Source: Nitrogeniibacter sp050293885
GTDB lineage: Bacteria; Pseudomonadota; Gammaproteobacteria; Burkholderiales; Rhodocyclaceae
DNA length: 64,000 nucleotides
Assembly: GCA_050293885.1 (NCBI GenBank)
Contig: JBNKNO010000006.1
Span: 1-64,000, forward strand
Direction of reading: 5' to 3'
Shown in pieces: positions 16,523-24,751 of this stretch. The notes beneath the pieces are model-generated. The model had not been told where the DNA came from. It saw only the letters and a program-made list of their open reading frames with translations, and searched no databases. A program made the position numbers and the translations under genes. The first letter of the stretch is position 1. The number at the start of each line of letters is the position of its first letter.

Positions 16523-16933
16523 TCAGCGACCGCCGAACAGTCCGCCCAGCATCGACAAACCCTGCTCCATGAGCGCATTGTCGTTCGACAGATTGCCGTC
16601 CGGCGACATGCGATCAATCAGCCCGGGCAAGGCTTGCGCCAAACCACCGGCCACCTGATCGCCCGACATGCCGAACTGGCTTGCCAGCTGACCGATCATG
16701 TCAGGACCGATGGCCTGCGTGACCTGATTCTGATCGACCGCGTCGTTGTCACCGCCGCCGAGCCAGGACGACACCTGCCCCGACAACCCGGCCCCTTGCA
16801 ACTTGGACAGCAAGCCCGGCAGCCCCCCTTCGGTGTTGTTGATCAGCGTCATCACCAGTTGCACCATCGAGCCACCGCTCGCGCCAGAACCACCGCCCAG
16901 CATTTGCCCTGCAAGTTGATCGAGCAATCCCAT
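16523..16933 (-). CDS. YidB family (DUF937) protein
   Basis: A 136-aa Gly/Gln-rich protein: MGLLDQLAGQMLGG at the N-terminus, a WLGGG motif, VTQAIGPDMIGQLASQFGMS, and LPGLIDRMSPDG. These are the hallmarks of the YidB/DUF937 family, whose biological role is unknown. A GGAGAAAC-type site precedes the start on the minus strand. Monocistronic, bounded by a terminator. Confidence 0.88.
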   Translation of the reverse strand: MGLLDQLAGQMLGGGSGASGGSMVQLVMTLINNTEGGLPGLLSKLQGAGLSGQVSSWLGGGDNDAVDQNQVTQAIGPDMIGQLASQFGMSGDQVAGGLAQALPGLIDRMSPDGNLSNDNALMEQGLSMLGGLFGGR

Positions 16934-17080
16934 TCCGTTTCTCCTCGTTCAGTCATCTGACATGCAATACGCTTCATCATGGCCACTCGGAACGCAGAGA
17001 ACAAGGTCGGTGACAGGTTTTCACGATTGATCGGGCGAAAAAATGGCGCGCCGACAACGTTGCCGGCGAACCGGATTCGG

Positions 17081-17086
17081 TAGAAT
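17081..17086 (+). promoter_or_regulatory. Possible -10 element of rpiA
   Basis: TAGAAT at 17081-17086 with a TTGCCG -35-like hexamer at 17060-17065 (spacer 15, shorter than ideal). The ATG of rpiA follows 20 nt later. Weak evidence. Confidence 0.35.
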
Positions 17087-17106
17087 GGACCGCTTCGAGA
17101 TCATTC

Positions 17107-17784
17107 ATGCACAAGCGCCCCATGACCCAGGACGAACTGAAACAGGCAGCCGCCGAGGCCGCACTCGCATTTGTACCGGAAGGCTGCATCGTTGGCGTCG
17201 GCACGGGTTCGACCGCGAATTACTTCATCGATGGTCTGGGCCGGATGAAATCGAGCATTCGCGGAGCGGTGGCCAGCTCCGAAGCCAGCGCCCGGCGCCT
17301 GGCCGGCCATGGCATTGCCCTGTTCGATCTCAACGACATTACCGAGCTGCCCGTGTATGTCGATGGCGCCGACGAAATCGACGCCTCGCTGGCCATGATC
17401 AAGGGCGGTGGTGGCGCGCTCACCCGCGAGAAAATCGTCGCCGCGGTGGCCGATCGCTTCGTGTGCATCTGCGATGAGAGCAAGCAGGTGAACATGCTGG
17501 GCCGTTTCCCACTGCCCGTCGAGGTCATTCCCATGGCGCGGGCGCAGGTCATGCGCTCACTGGCCGCACTGGGTGGTCGCCCGGTACTTCGCGAGGGTTT
17601 CGTGACTGACAACGGCAACGTGATCATCGATGTGCATGGCCTGCAGATCGCCGCCCCGACAGACCTCGAACGCGAGCTCAATCAGATCGTCGGCGTGGTC
17701 ACCAATGGTCTGTTCGCGCAACGCGGCGCCGATGTGCTGCTCGTATCAACGGCGAGCGGTGTACGCGAAATATCCGCGCGTTGA
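17107..17784 (+). CDS. rpiA: Ribose-5-phosphate isomerase A
   Basis: A 225-aa protein. It has the phosphate-binding GVGTGSTANYFID motif near residue 30, the YVDGADEID active-site segment with catalytic Asp/Glu, and GGGGALTREK, which are all RpiA signatures. It interconverts ribose-5-phosphate and ribulose-5-phosphate in the pentose phosphate pathway. Here it would also feed the Calvin cycle through phosphoribulokinase encoded at 23.6 kb. An alternative start is ATG 17122. phoU follows 43 nt downstream and is probably co-transcribed or separately started. Confidence 0.95.
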   Translation: MHKRPMTQDELKQAAAEAALAFVPEGCIVGVGTGSTANYFIDGLGRMKSSIRGAVASSEASARRLAGHGIALFDLNDITELPVYVDGADEIDASLAMIKGGGGALTREKIVAAVADRFVCICDESKQVNMLGRFPLPVEVIPMARAQVMRSLAALGGRPVLREGFVTDNGNVIIDVHGLQIAAPTDLERELNQIVGVVTNGLFAQRGADVLLVSTASGVREISAR

Positions 17785-17827
17785 CATTAAACTGTCACCT
17801 ACAAGAATTATTTTAAGAGGCTTGGTA

Positions 17828-18550
17828 ATGGATTTCGAGTCACTCCCCCCCATGAACGAACATATCTCCAGGCAATTCGATGCCGAACTCGAGCACATTC
17901 GCACGCGCGTGCTGCAAATGGGGGGCATGGTGGAATTGCAGATTGCCAAGGCGCTCGACGGTTTGAGCAATGGTGATATCGACGAACTCGAGCGCGTGAT
18001 CGAAGACGACCAGCGTATCAACCAGATGGAACTGGAGCTGGACGAGGCGTGCACGCAGATGATCGCCAAGCGCCAGCCCACGGCACGCGATCTGCGCCTG
18101 GTGATGACCGTCATCAAGATGATCACCGACCTCGAGCGCATCGGCGACGAAGCCAAGAAGATCGCCAAGATGAGCAAACGCCTGCATTCGGGCAGCGCGC
18201 CATTCTCGCCGCGCATCGAGTTGCGTCATTCGGCCAACATTGCCATCGACATGCTGCGCAAGACGCTGGACGCCTTCGCGCGCCTCGACATTTCCTCCGC
18301 CGCCGACGTGGTGCGTCAGGACAAACAGGTGGATGCCGAGTTCAAGGGCATCATTCGCCAGATCATCACCTTCCTGATGGAAGACCCGCGCACCATTTCC
18401 AGCGGCATCGACATGCTGTTCATGGCCAAGGCCGTCGAACGCATCGGCGATCACGCCAAGAACATGTCGGAATACGTGGTCTACATGGTCAAGGGGCGCG
18501 ACGTTCGCCACGCCGGCCTGGCCGAAATCGAGAAAGAAGTATCGCAGTAG
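17828..18550 (+). CDS. phoU: Phosphate signalling complex protein PhoU
   Basis: A 240-aa all-helical protein made of two repeated three-helix bundles. Each holds a metal-binding motif: DLERIGDEAKKIAK near residue 102 and VERIGDHAKNMSEY near residue 205. Start ATG 17828 is preceded by AGAGG; a longer frame would run into rpiA. PhoU represses the Pho regulon when phosphate is plentiful, acting between the Pst transporter and PhoR. The pst/pho partners are not in this window; the nearby polyphosphate enzyme (20.4 kb) is a metabolic link only. Confidence 0.95.
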   Translation: MDFESLPPMNEHISRQFDAELEHIRTRVLQMGGMVELQIAKALDGLSNGDIDELERVIEDDQRINQMELELDEACTQMIAKRQPTARDLRLVMTVIKMITDLERIGDEAKKIAKMSKRLHSGSAPFSPRIELRHSANIAIDMLRKTLDAFARLDISSAADVVRQDKQVDAEFKGIIRQIITFLMEDPRTISSGIDMLFMAKAVERIGDHAKNMSEYVVYMVKGRDVRHAGLAEIEKEVSQ

Positions 18551-18570
18551 ACGCAACGACTGCAACATCC

Positions 18571-18604
18571 ATTAAAAAAGACGGCCGCGGCCGTCTTTTT
18601 TAAT
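18571..18604. terminator. Bidirectional terminator, 34-bp perfect palindrome
   Basis: Bases 18571-18604 form an uninterrupted perfect palindrome centred on GACGGCCG/CGGCCGTC with an A6 run before and T6 run after. It lies between the convergent genes phoU and yggX and would stop transcription in both directions. Confidence 0.92.
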
Positions 18605-18619
18605 GGGCAGACAAGCCTC

Positions 18620-18892
18620 TCAGCTTTGCGGCGGCACGAAGCCACCAATATCGTCGGCGCCCTCGCCGAAGAAATGCCGCTCCATCTGCTCGGACAGATA
18701 TTTGCGCGCGCGCGCATCCATCAAGTTGAGTCGGTTCTCGTTGATGAGCATGGTTTGGTGCTTGACCCATTGCGCCCAAGCCTCTTTCGAGACGTTTTCA
18801 AAAATCTTCTTGCCCAGTTCGCCGGGCACCGGCGGGCGGTCCAAGCCTTCCAGTTCTTGTCTCAGTTTGATGCAATTGACCATTCTTGCCAT
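18620..18892 (-). CDS. yggX: Probable Fe(2+)-trafficking protein YggX
   Basis: A 90-aa protein beginning MARMVNCIKLRQELEGLDRPP with the family Cys7, and containing GKKIFENVSKEAWAQWVKHQTMLINENRLN, an almost diagnostic YggX segment. The family protects Fe-S clusters from oxidative damage and takes part in iron handling. Soluble and cytoplasmic. Convergent with phoU; 84 nt separate it from argA upstream on the same strand. Confidence 0.95.
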   Translation of the reverse strand: MARMVNCIKLRQELEGLDRPPVPGELGKKIFENVSKEAWAQWVKHQTMLINENRLNLMDARARKYLSEQMERHFFGEGADDIGGFVPPQS

Positions 18893-18976
18893 GTCGATTC
18901 CTGCGTATTTCAGTCGGATGGATGGAATGGGCTCATTCTAGCCCGAATGCTCGCCCGCTGAGTCAGGCGCGGCGCC

Positions 18977-20347
18977 TCAGATCGATTTGACCAACACCTT
19001 GGAGCGACGCTGCAGGTTGTACAGCTCGCGCTTCTGCGTCGGCAAGCGATCCGGGCTGACTTCCTCGAAACCGCGCTCGCGGAACCAGTGCGACGTGCGC
19101 GTCGTCAGCACAAACAGCGCCTCGAGGTGCATTTCCCGGGCGCGCCGCTCGATGCGCCGCATCAGCATCTCGCCCAACCCGGCCCGACGGAATTCCTCCA
19201 TGACCGCCAGACACGCCATTTCGGCGGCGCGCTCTTCGCTGAACGGATAGAGTGCGGCGCAACCGACCAGCACGCCGTCGTGCTCGACCAGCGAAAAGCG
19301 CGTGATCTCCTGCTCCAGCAATTCGCGCCCGCGCCGCACCAGCGTGCCATCGACCTCCAGCGGCGTGAGCAGGCTGACCAACGCCCCCACGTCGTCCACC
19401 GTCGCTTCGCGCAGACAGAACAGCGGGTCGCGCGCGACCACCGTCCCCACCCCCTGGTGCGTGAAGAATTCGAGCAGCAAGCCGCCGTCACGATCACGGT
19501 CGATGAGGTGCACCCGATGCACGCCCTGGCGCACCGCGCGAATGGCGCACGGCAGATACAGGTCGAGGTCTTCCGTCAGCCCCTGCCCCGCCTTGAGCAT
19601 GGTCTCGGCGGCATCGGCGGTAATGGAGTCGATGAGCTGTTGATCATCGTCCAGCAGGCCTGGCGCATCGCACAGATACAACAGCTTTTCGGCCTTGAGC
19701 GCGATCGCCACCGCTTCGGCGACTTCTTCCATCGGCAGGTTGAAAATTTCCCCCGCGGGCGACAGACCCAGCGGCGAAATCAGCACCACGTTCTGCTGAT
19801 CGAGGTCAGCGGCAATCTCGTCCGCCATGATCTTGCGCACGGCACCGGTGAATTGCAGATCGACGCCATCGACCACGCCAACCGGCCGCGCGGTGATGAA
19901 GTTGCCACCAGTCACACGCATGTAGCTACCGGCCATGGGCGTGTTGGGCAGGCCTTGCGACAACTGCGCCTCGAGCTCCAGCCGCGTCACCGACATGGCC
20001 GATTTGACGCAATCGAGCGCCTCGGCATCGGTGACCCGCACACCGTTGTGAAAACGCGATTCCAGCCCGGCCCGCGCCATTTCGGCGTCGATCTGCGGGC
20101 GTGCCCCATGCACCAACACCAAGCGAATCCCCAGCGCCGCCAGCAGATTGCAATCGTAGGCAAGCGCCTGCGCCAACGCGCCGGCCGCCACCTCACCCCC
20201 AAAACCGACCACAAAGGTCTTGCCCCGAAAGGCGTGGATGTAGGGCGCCGCGCCCCGCACCCAGGCCACGAAGTGGTGGGTCAGATCGCTTGCGGTGGTG
20301 GCGGGATCGAGGACGGGCTGTTTTTCCGGCACGGGGGCTCCAGGCAC
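18977..20347 (-). CDS. argA: Amino-acid N-acetyltransferase (N-acetylglutamate synthase)
   Basis: A 456-aa two-domain protein. An amino-acid kinase-like domain at about 25-295 (GKTFVVGFGGEV, LVLVHGARPQID) is the arginine-sensing, catalytically inert part. It is followed by a GNAT domain at about 305-450 with the acetyl-CoA loop EEFRRAGLGEMLM. The length and layout match classical ArgA. Catalyses the first step of arginine biosynthesis, acetyl-CoA plus glutamate to N-acetylglutamate, and is expected to be inhibited by arginine. Monocistronic or loosely linked with yggX. Confidence 0.94.
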   Translation of the reverse strand: MPGAPVPEKQPVLDPATTASDLTHHFVAWVRGAAPYIHAFRGKTFVVGFGGEVAAGALAQALAYDCNLLAALGIRLVLVHGARPQIDAEMARAGLESRFHNGVRVTDAEALDCVKSAMSVTRLELEAQLSQGLPNTPMAGSYMRVTGGNFITARPVGVVDGVDLQFTGAVRKIMADEIAADLDQQNVVLISPLGLSPAGEIFNLPMEEVAEAVAIALKAEKLLYLCDAPGLLDDDQQLIDSITADAAETMLKAGQGLTEDLDLYLPCAIRAVRQGVHRVHLIDRDRDGGLLLEFFTHQGVGTVVARDPLFCLREATVDDVGALVSLLTPLEVDGTLVRRGRELLEQEITRFSLVEHDGVLVGCAALYPFSEERAAEMACLAVMEEFRRAGLGEMLMRRIERRAREMHLEALFVLTTRTSHWFRERGFEEVSPDRLPTQKRELYNLQRRSKVLVKSI

Positions 20348-20426
20348 ATCGGGGCGGACACCGCCGCCAACGTTGAAAGGCGTTGAATTGGCAAGAGTTT
20401 AAAGCACATCACCGGCCCGTGTACGA

Positions 20427-21920
20427 TCAGCCCTTGTCGGCACCGAGCGCCGCCTCGAGCCGCTCGCAGATGGTGCGCAGCACCTTGATGCGGGCGTAGC
20501 GCTTGTTGTCCGCCTCGACCAGCGTCCACGGCGTCACTTCAGTGCTTGTACGGTCGATCATGTCGCACACCGCGCGCTCGTACAGCGGCCACTTTTCGCG
20601 ATTGCGCCAGTCGTCATCGGTAATCTTGAAGCGCTTGTGTGGCGCCTCGGCGCGGGCCTCGAAACGCGCCAGTTGCTCCGCATCGCTGATCGCGAGCCAG
20701 AATTTCACCACCACCGCGCCGGCATCGGTCAGGGCATCCTCGAAGTCGTTGATCTCCTCGAAGGCGCGCATCCAGTCGGCCTCCGAACAAAACCCCTCGA
20801 CCCGTTCGACCAGCACCCGGCCGTACCAGGAGCGATCGAAGATCACCACCTTGCCGCGCCGCGGCACATGGCGCCAGAAACGCCACAGGTAAGGCTGGGC
20901 GCGCTCCTCTTCGGTGGGCGCGGCGATGGGCACCACCGAGTACAGGCGGGCGTCGAGCGCCGCGGTGATACGCCGGATCGAGCCGCCCTTGCCGGCGGCA
21001 TCCATGCCTTCGAACACCAGCACCAGCGAGTGCTTGCCGAATCCGTTGCCACGTGTCAGCAGCGCCAACCGGCCTTGCAGCCGTTCCAGCTCACGGCGGT
21101 AGTCGCGCTTGCCCAGCGGTTGATCGAGCTGCAGCTGGCGCAGCACGTTGCGCGCGTCGAGCAGCGGTGGCATGGGGGCGCTACTCTTGCGCGGCTTCCA
21201 CTTCTGGCCGATGTCGAGTCGCTTGCGGATGGCATCGAGCAAGGTCCGCCCCACCAGCAGGCCGCGATAGTACTCATCCGAGCCGTCGACAATGATCCAC
21301 GGCGCCTCGGCGGTACTGGTGTGGCGCAACACATGCTCGGCCACATCGTGGCGGCGATCGTAGTGCTTGTAGTTTCGCCAGTCCGACGGGGTCACTCGCC
21401 AGCGCGTCAGCGGGTCGGATTCGAGTGTCTTGAGGCGCGCCTTCTGCTTCTCCCGGGAGAGGTGGAACCAGAACTTGATCAGCACCACGCCTTCGCGTGT
21501 GAGCATCTGTTCGAAACGATTGATTTCCGCCAGCCGTTGCTCGAGCCGGCCTTGCTTCATTCGCTTGTCCACCCGCGTGCGGATGGGCGCCTCGTACCAG
21601 TTGCCGAACAGCACACCGACTTTGCCCTTGGGCGGCAGCGCGCGCCAGAAGCGCCACATCGCGGGCCGCTCCCGTTCCTCCTTGCTCGGCGCGTCGAAGG
21701 CGCGGGTGACCACATGGCGCGGGTCCAGCCATTCGTTGAGCAGATTGACGGTCTCGCCCTTGCCCGCGGCATCGACGCCATTGACAAGAATCACCACCGA
21801 GAAGGCGCCCGATTCGAGCAGATCGAACTGGGCATCGAGCAACTGCGCACGCAACGCGGGCACCGCGGTCTCGTATTCGGCCTTGTCGATGCGGTGCCCC
21901 AACTCGGCGGATTCGAACAT
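20427..21920 (-). CDS. pap: Polyphosphate:AMP phosphotransferase (two PPK2 domains)
   Basis: A 497-aa protein made of two tandem PPK2 domains, each with its own Walker A: NGVDAAGKGETVN near residue 48 and GMDAAGKGGSIRR near residue 305. Each also has a lid/Walker B region (WRFWRALPPKGK, WRFWRHVPRRGK). The double-domain layout is class II PPK2, which phosphorylates AMP to ADP with polyphosphate. In this class the C-terminal copy is the active one. Lies 9 nt downstream of rsmE on the same strand, so likely co-transcribed. Confidence 0.9.
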   Translation of the reverse strand: MFESAELGHRIDKAEYETAVPALRAQLLDAQFDLLESGAFSVVILVNGVDAAGKGETVNLLNEWLDPRHVVTRAFDAPSKEERERPAMWRFWRALPPKGKVGVLFGNWYEAPIRTRVDKRMKQGRLEQRLAEINRFEQMLTREGVVLIKFWFHLSREKQKARLKTLESDPLTRWRVTPSDWRNYKHYDRRHDVAEHVLRHTSTAEAPWIIVDGSDEYYRGLLVGRTLLDAIRKRLDIGQKWKPRKSSAPMPPLLDARNVLRQLQLDQPLGKRDYRRELERLQGRLALLTRGNGFGKHSLVLVFEGMDAAGKGGSIRRITAALDARLYSVVPIAAPTEEERAQPYLWRFWRHVPRRGKVVIFDRSWYGRVLVERVEGFCSEADWMRAFEEINDFEDALTDAGAVVVKFWLAISDAEQLARFEARAEAPHKRFKITDDDWRNREKWPLYERAVCDMIDRTSTEVTPWTLVEADNKRYARIKVLRTICERLEAALGADKG

Positions 21921-21929
21921 GCTCGCTCC

Positions 21930-22646
21930 TTAAAAATCGCCCCACAAGGCCTGAATCGCGGCCAGCGCCGCCAGACCGGCGGTTTCGGTACGCAACACAC
22001 GCGGCCCCAGACGCAGGGGCTGAATATCGCGCGTCAGCATGGCCGCCAGCTCGGCATCCTCCCAGCCGCTCTCGGGCCCGACCAGAATCGTCAACGCCCC
22101 CGTGGGCGCGGGCTGGTCGCGCAGCGCGTGTGCGGCCGCAGGAGCCAACACCCAACCACCCCGCGCCTGCGCCAGCCACTGATTCAGCGGCTGAACCGGC
22201 GCCACCTCGGGCACCGTGCTGCGACCGCTTTGCTCGCAGGCCGACACCGCGATGTTGCGCCAGTGCGCCAGCCGTTTCTCGGCCCGCGGGCCGTCGAGCT
22301 TGAGCACCGAACGCTTGGCCGCGATCGGCACGATGGCATGCACCCCGAGTTCGACCGCCTTTTGCACCACCCAGTCCATCTTGTCCGCGCTGGCCAGGGC
22401 TTGCACCAGCGTGACACGGCAGGGCGGTTGCGGCTCGGGCGGCAGCGCGTCGACAAGTTGAACCGTCACCGTCGGTTTGAGGCCGGCAATCGCCCCCGAA
22501 CAGGCATTTCCCGCGCCGTCGAACAACACCACCGGCGCCCCCGGGGTCAGCCGCAAGACACGCGAGGCATGGTGCGCGGCGGCCTTGGGCAACTCGACGC
22601 AATCGCCCGCAGTGAGTGGGATTGGGCAAAAGAAGCGAAATATCAT
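21930..22646 (-). CDS. rsmE: 16S rRNA (uracil(1498)-N(3))-methyltransferase
   Basis: A 238-aa protein with an N-terminal PUA-like part (MIFRFFCPIPL...HHASRVLRL) and a C-terminal SPOUT methyltransferase knot. The knot includes KMDWVVQKAVELGV, ILVGPESGWEDAE and LGPRVLRTETAGLAALA, the SAM-binding signature of RsmE. Start at 22646 is chosen because it begins with the usual MxRxF motif; a longer frame to 22775 runs into upstream DNA. The start lies only about 7 nt after a TATAAT box, so its message may be leaderless. Methylates U1498 of 16S rRNA. Confidence 0.94.
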   Translation of the reverse strand: MIFRFFCPIPLTAGDCVELPKAAAHHASRVLRLTPGAPVVLFDGAGNACSGAIAGLKPTVTVQLVDALPPEPQPPCRVTLVQALASADKMDWVVQKAVELGVHAIVPIAAKRSVLKLDGPRAEKRLAHWRNIAVSACEQSGRSTVPEVAPVQPLNQWLAQARGGWVLAPAAAHALRDQPAPTGALTILVGPESGWEDAELAAMLTRDIQPLRLGPRVLRTETAGLAALAAIQALWGDF

Positions 22647-22652
22647 CGTGCT

Positions 22653-22658
22653 ATTATA
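22653..22658 (-). promoter_or_regulatory. TATAAT -10 box close to the rsmE start
   Basis: A perfect TATAAT on the minus strand ends 6 nt before the rsmE ATG. Transcription would start at or next to the A of the ATG. No good -35 was found; a GC hairpin (22661-22677, stem GCTCGC/GCGAGC) lies directly upstream. Confidence 0.4.
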
Positions 22659-22775
22659 GAGCTCGCTTTGGGCGAGCCCGGCGCGCTTTTCATGCCGCCA
22701 CAAATCGTGTGTCAGAAGCGCTCGCCACCACCCGCACACGCTGCAGCGTCTTGACCCGCTGCAGTGGGAGGCCAC

Positions 22776-23585
22776 ATGAATACCGCAGCAAAACGCCTGT
22801 CCCGCGCCCGTGCGCTCGAATCACTGGTTCGCGACATCGCACGTGAAGCCATTCTGCCCCGCTATCTCAAGACGGCGCGCAATCGCAAACAGGACGGCTC
22901 GCTGTTCACCGAGGCCGATCTCGAATCGCAGCGCCGCTTCACCGAAGCGCTGCCCGATCTGGCGCCAGGCCCGGTGTTGGGCGAGGAGATGACGGCCGAG
23001 GAACAAGCCCGGCTGTGGGCTGACGGCAAACGCGGGCTGTGGTGTATCGACCCCATCGACGGCACCACCAACTTTGCCAACGGCATTCCGTTCTTTGCCG
23101 TGTCGATTGCCTATTTCATGAACCACAAACCGCTGTTCGGCGTGGTCTATAACCCGGTCACCGACGAATCCTTCTACGCCGCCGCCGGTGCTGGCGCCTA
23201 CCTCAACGGCACCGAGCTGCCGCTACGCGCACCCGCCGGCGTGCTGGGCGACGCCGTCGCCGGGGTCGATTTCAAACGCGTCAGCCACCATCTGGGCGAC
23301 GAACTGGCGGTACGCCCGCCCTACTACTCGCAGCGCAATTTCGGCTCCAGCGCGCTCGAATGGTGCTTTGTCGCCGCCGGCCGGCTCGACGTGTATATCC
23401 ACGGTGGTCAGATGCTGTGGGACTACGCGGCCGGCCACCTGATTCTGGACGAAGCCGGCGGCATGTCGGCCGCACTGGACGGCGGCGATCTGCTCGCCGG
23501 CCCGGCCGTCAAGCGCGGCGTGGTGGCCGCCGCCAGCCCGAGCCTGTTCGCCGACTGGCGCACCTGGCTGCAAAGTCATTCCTGA
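22776..23585 (+). CDS. Inositol monophosphatase family sugar-phosphate phosphatase
   Basis: A 269-aa protein with the three metal-binding signatures of the IMPase superfamily: GEE (69-71), D92-P-I-D-G-T-T-N-F100, and W215-D-Y-A-A-G. ATG 22776 follows a GGGAGG site; an in-frame GTG at 22764 is less likely. The family includes inositol monophosphatase, histidinol phosphatase, CysQ-like and some fructose-1,6-bisphosphatases, and the substrate cannot be told from motifs alone. It lies 54 nt upstream of phosphoribulokinase, so a role as fructose/sedoheptulose bisphosphatase is conceivable. Histidinol-phosphatase is the other common assignment. Confidence 0.85.
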   Translation: MNTAAKRLSRARALESLVRDIAREAILPRYLKTARNRKQDGSLFTEADLESQRRFTEALPDLAPGPVLGEEMTAEEQARLWADGKRGLWCIDPIDGTTNFANGIPFFAVSIAYFMNHKPLFGVVYNPVTDESFYAAAGAGAYLNGTELPLRAPAGVLGDAVAGVDFKRVSHHLGDELAVRPPYYSQRNFGSSALEWCFVAAGRLDVYIHGGQMLWDYAAGHLILDEAGGMSAALDGGDLLAGPAVKRGVVAAASPSLFADWRTWLQSHS

Positions 23586-23639
23586 GTCGCGCCAGGCGGC
23601 GCGCTCGACCACGCAATCCCTCTTGTCTGGAGTCCCATC

Positions 23640-24515
23640 ATGTCCATGAAGCATCCGATCATCGCCGTGACCGGCTCGTCGGGCGCGGGCACGACCACGG
23701 TCAAACACACCTTTCAGGCGATCTTTCACCGCGAAAACGTCAATGCCGCCATCGTCGAAGGTGACAGCTTTCACCGCTATACCCGCGATGAAATGAAGCA
23801 GAAGATCGACGAGGCGGAGGCCCAGAGCAAGCGTGGCATCAGCCACTTCGGCCCCGACGCCAACCGTCTGGACCTGCTCGAGCAGCTGTTCCGCTCCTAC
23901 GGCGACTCGGCCACCGGACGGCGGCGCAACTACGTGCACAACGAAGCGCAGTCCGTCCAGCTCGGGCTGCCCATGGGCACCTTCACCGAGTGGGAAGACC
24001 TGCCCGTCGGCACCGATTGCCTGTTCTACGAAGGCCTGCACGGCGCCGTGGTCACCGAGGATGTGGACGTCGCCCGTCACGTGGACCTGCTCATCGGCGT
24101 GGTGCCGACCATCAACCTCGAATGGATCCAGAAACTGCACCGCGACACGACCATGCGCGGCTACTCGAAAGACGCGGTGCAGGACACCGTGCTGCGTCGC
24201 ATGCACGACTACGTGCATTTCATCGTGCCGCAGTTCTCCCGCACCCACATCAACTTCCAGCGCGTGCCGGTAGTGGACACCTCCAATCCGTTTTCCGCGC
24301 GCGATATCCCGACGCTGGAAGAATCGATGGTGGTGATCCGCTTCAAGGATCCGCGCGGCGTTGATTTCCCCTATTTGTTGCGCATGCTGCACGACTCGTT
24401 CATGTCGCGCGCGAACACCATCGTGGTGCCCGGCGGGCGGCTCGATCTGGCCATGCAACTGATCCTCACGCCCTTGATCTGGAAGCTCATGGAGCGTCGG
24501 CGCCAGTGGGTGTAG
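23640..24515 (+). CDS. prk: Phosphoribulokinase, proteobacterial (class I) type
   Basis: A 291-aa protein starting MSMKHPIIAVTGSSGAGTTTVK; the P-loop GSSGAGTTT (12-20) is that of class I CbbP. Further signs are IVEGDSFHRYTRDEMK, SHFGPDANRLDLLEQLF, and LFYEGLHGAV with the catalytic Asp region. The length of about 290 aa is normal for octameric, NADH-activated bacterial PRK. It phosphorylates ribulose-5-phosphate to ribulose-1,5-bisphosphate, a reaction with few roles outside the Calvin cycle. TGGAG ribosome site upstream. RuBisCO is not in the window and must be elsewhere if the cycle is complete. Confidence 0.93.
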   Translation: MSMKHPIIAVTGSSGAGTTTVKHTFQAIFHRENVNAAIVEGDSFHRYTRDEMKQKIDEAEAQSKRGISHFGPDANRLDLLEQLFRSYGDSATGRRRNYVHNEAQSVQLGLPMGTFTEWEDLPVGTDCLFYEGLHGAVVTEDVDVARHVDLLIGVVPTINLEWIQKLHRDTTMRGYSKDAVQDTVLRRMHDYVHFIVPQFSRTHINFQRVPVVDTSNPFSARDIPTLEESMVVIRFKDPRGVDFPYLLRMLHDSFMSRANTIVVPGGRLDLAMQLILTPLIWKLMERRRQWV

Positions 24516-24540
24516 CCAAGGGATGCGGACATCTGCTGGC

Positions 24541-24584
24541 GGCTCGCGCTCGGATCCGTTTGGTTCCGGGGCCCGGCGCGAGCC
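24541..24584. repeat. Inverted repeat between prk and tkt
   Basis: GGCTCGCGC (24541-24549) and GCGCGAGCC (24576-24584) form a 9-bp imperfectly spaced stem with a 26-nt loop. No T run follows, so it is not a standard terminator. It may be a transcription-attenuating or mRNA-stabilising structure. The 236-bp spacer otherwise holds no gene. Confidence 0.35.
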
Positions 24585-24705
24585 CGAAAGCTTGCGCCCG
24601 GCCGCCAACAAGCCAATGATTCGATTGAGATAATTTCAGCAAAATGTAAGCGCACGGGTCACATCCGAAAAGAACAGTCGGCTACCAAAACACGCCCATT
24701 TCGAC

Positions 24706-24711
24706 GATAAT
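24706..24711 (+). promoter_or_regulatory. Possible -10 element of tkt
   Basis: GATAAT at 24706-24711 stands 40 nt upstream of the transketolase ATG. No convincing -35 was found, as is common at activator-dependent promoters. Weak evidence. Confidence 0.3.
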
Positions 24712-24751
24712 TGCGCCTTTTCCGCAAACGGCCCCTGGCCGCGAGAGAACC

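Noticed and set aside
20637..22754. A 705-codon antisense frame over pap and rsmE
   Set aside because: Shadow frame; the minus strand carries two clear enzymes with intact motifs.
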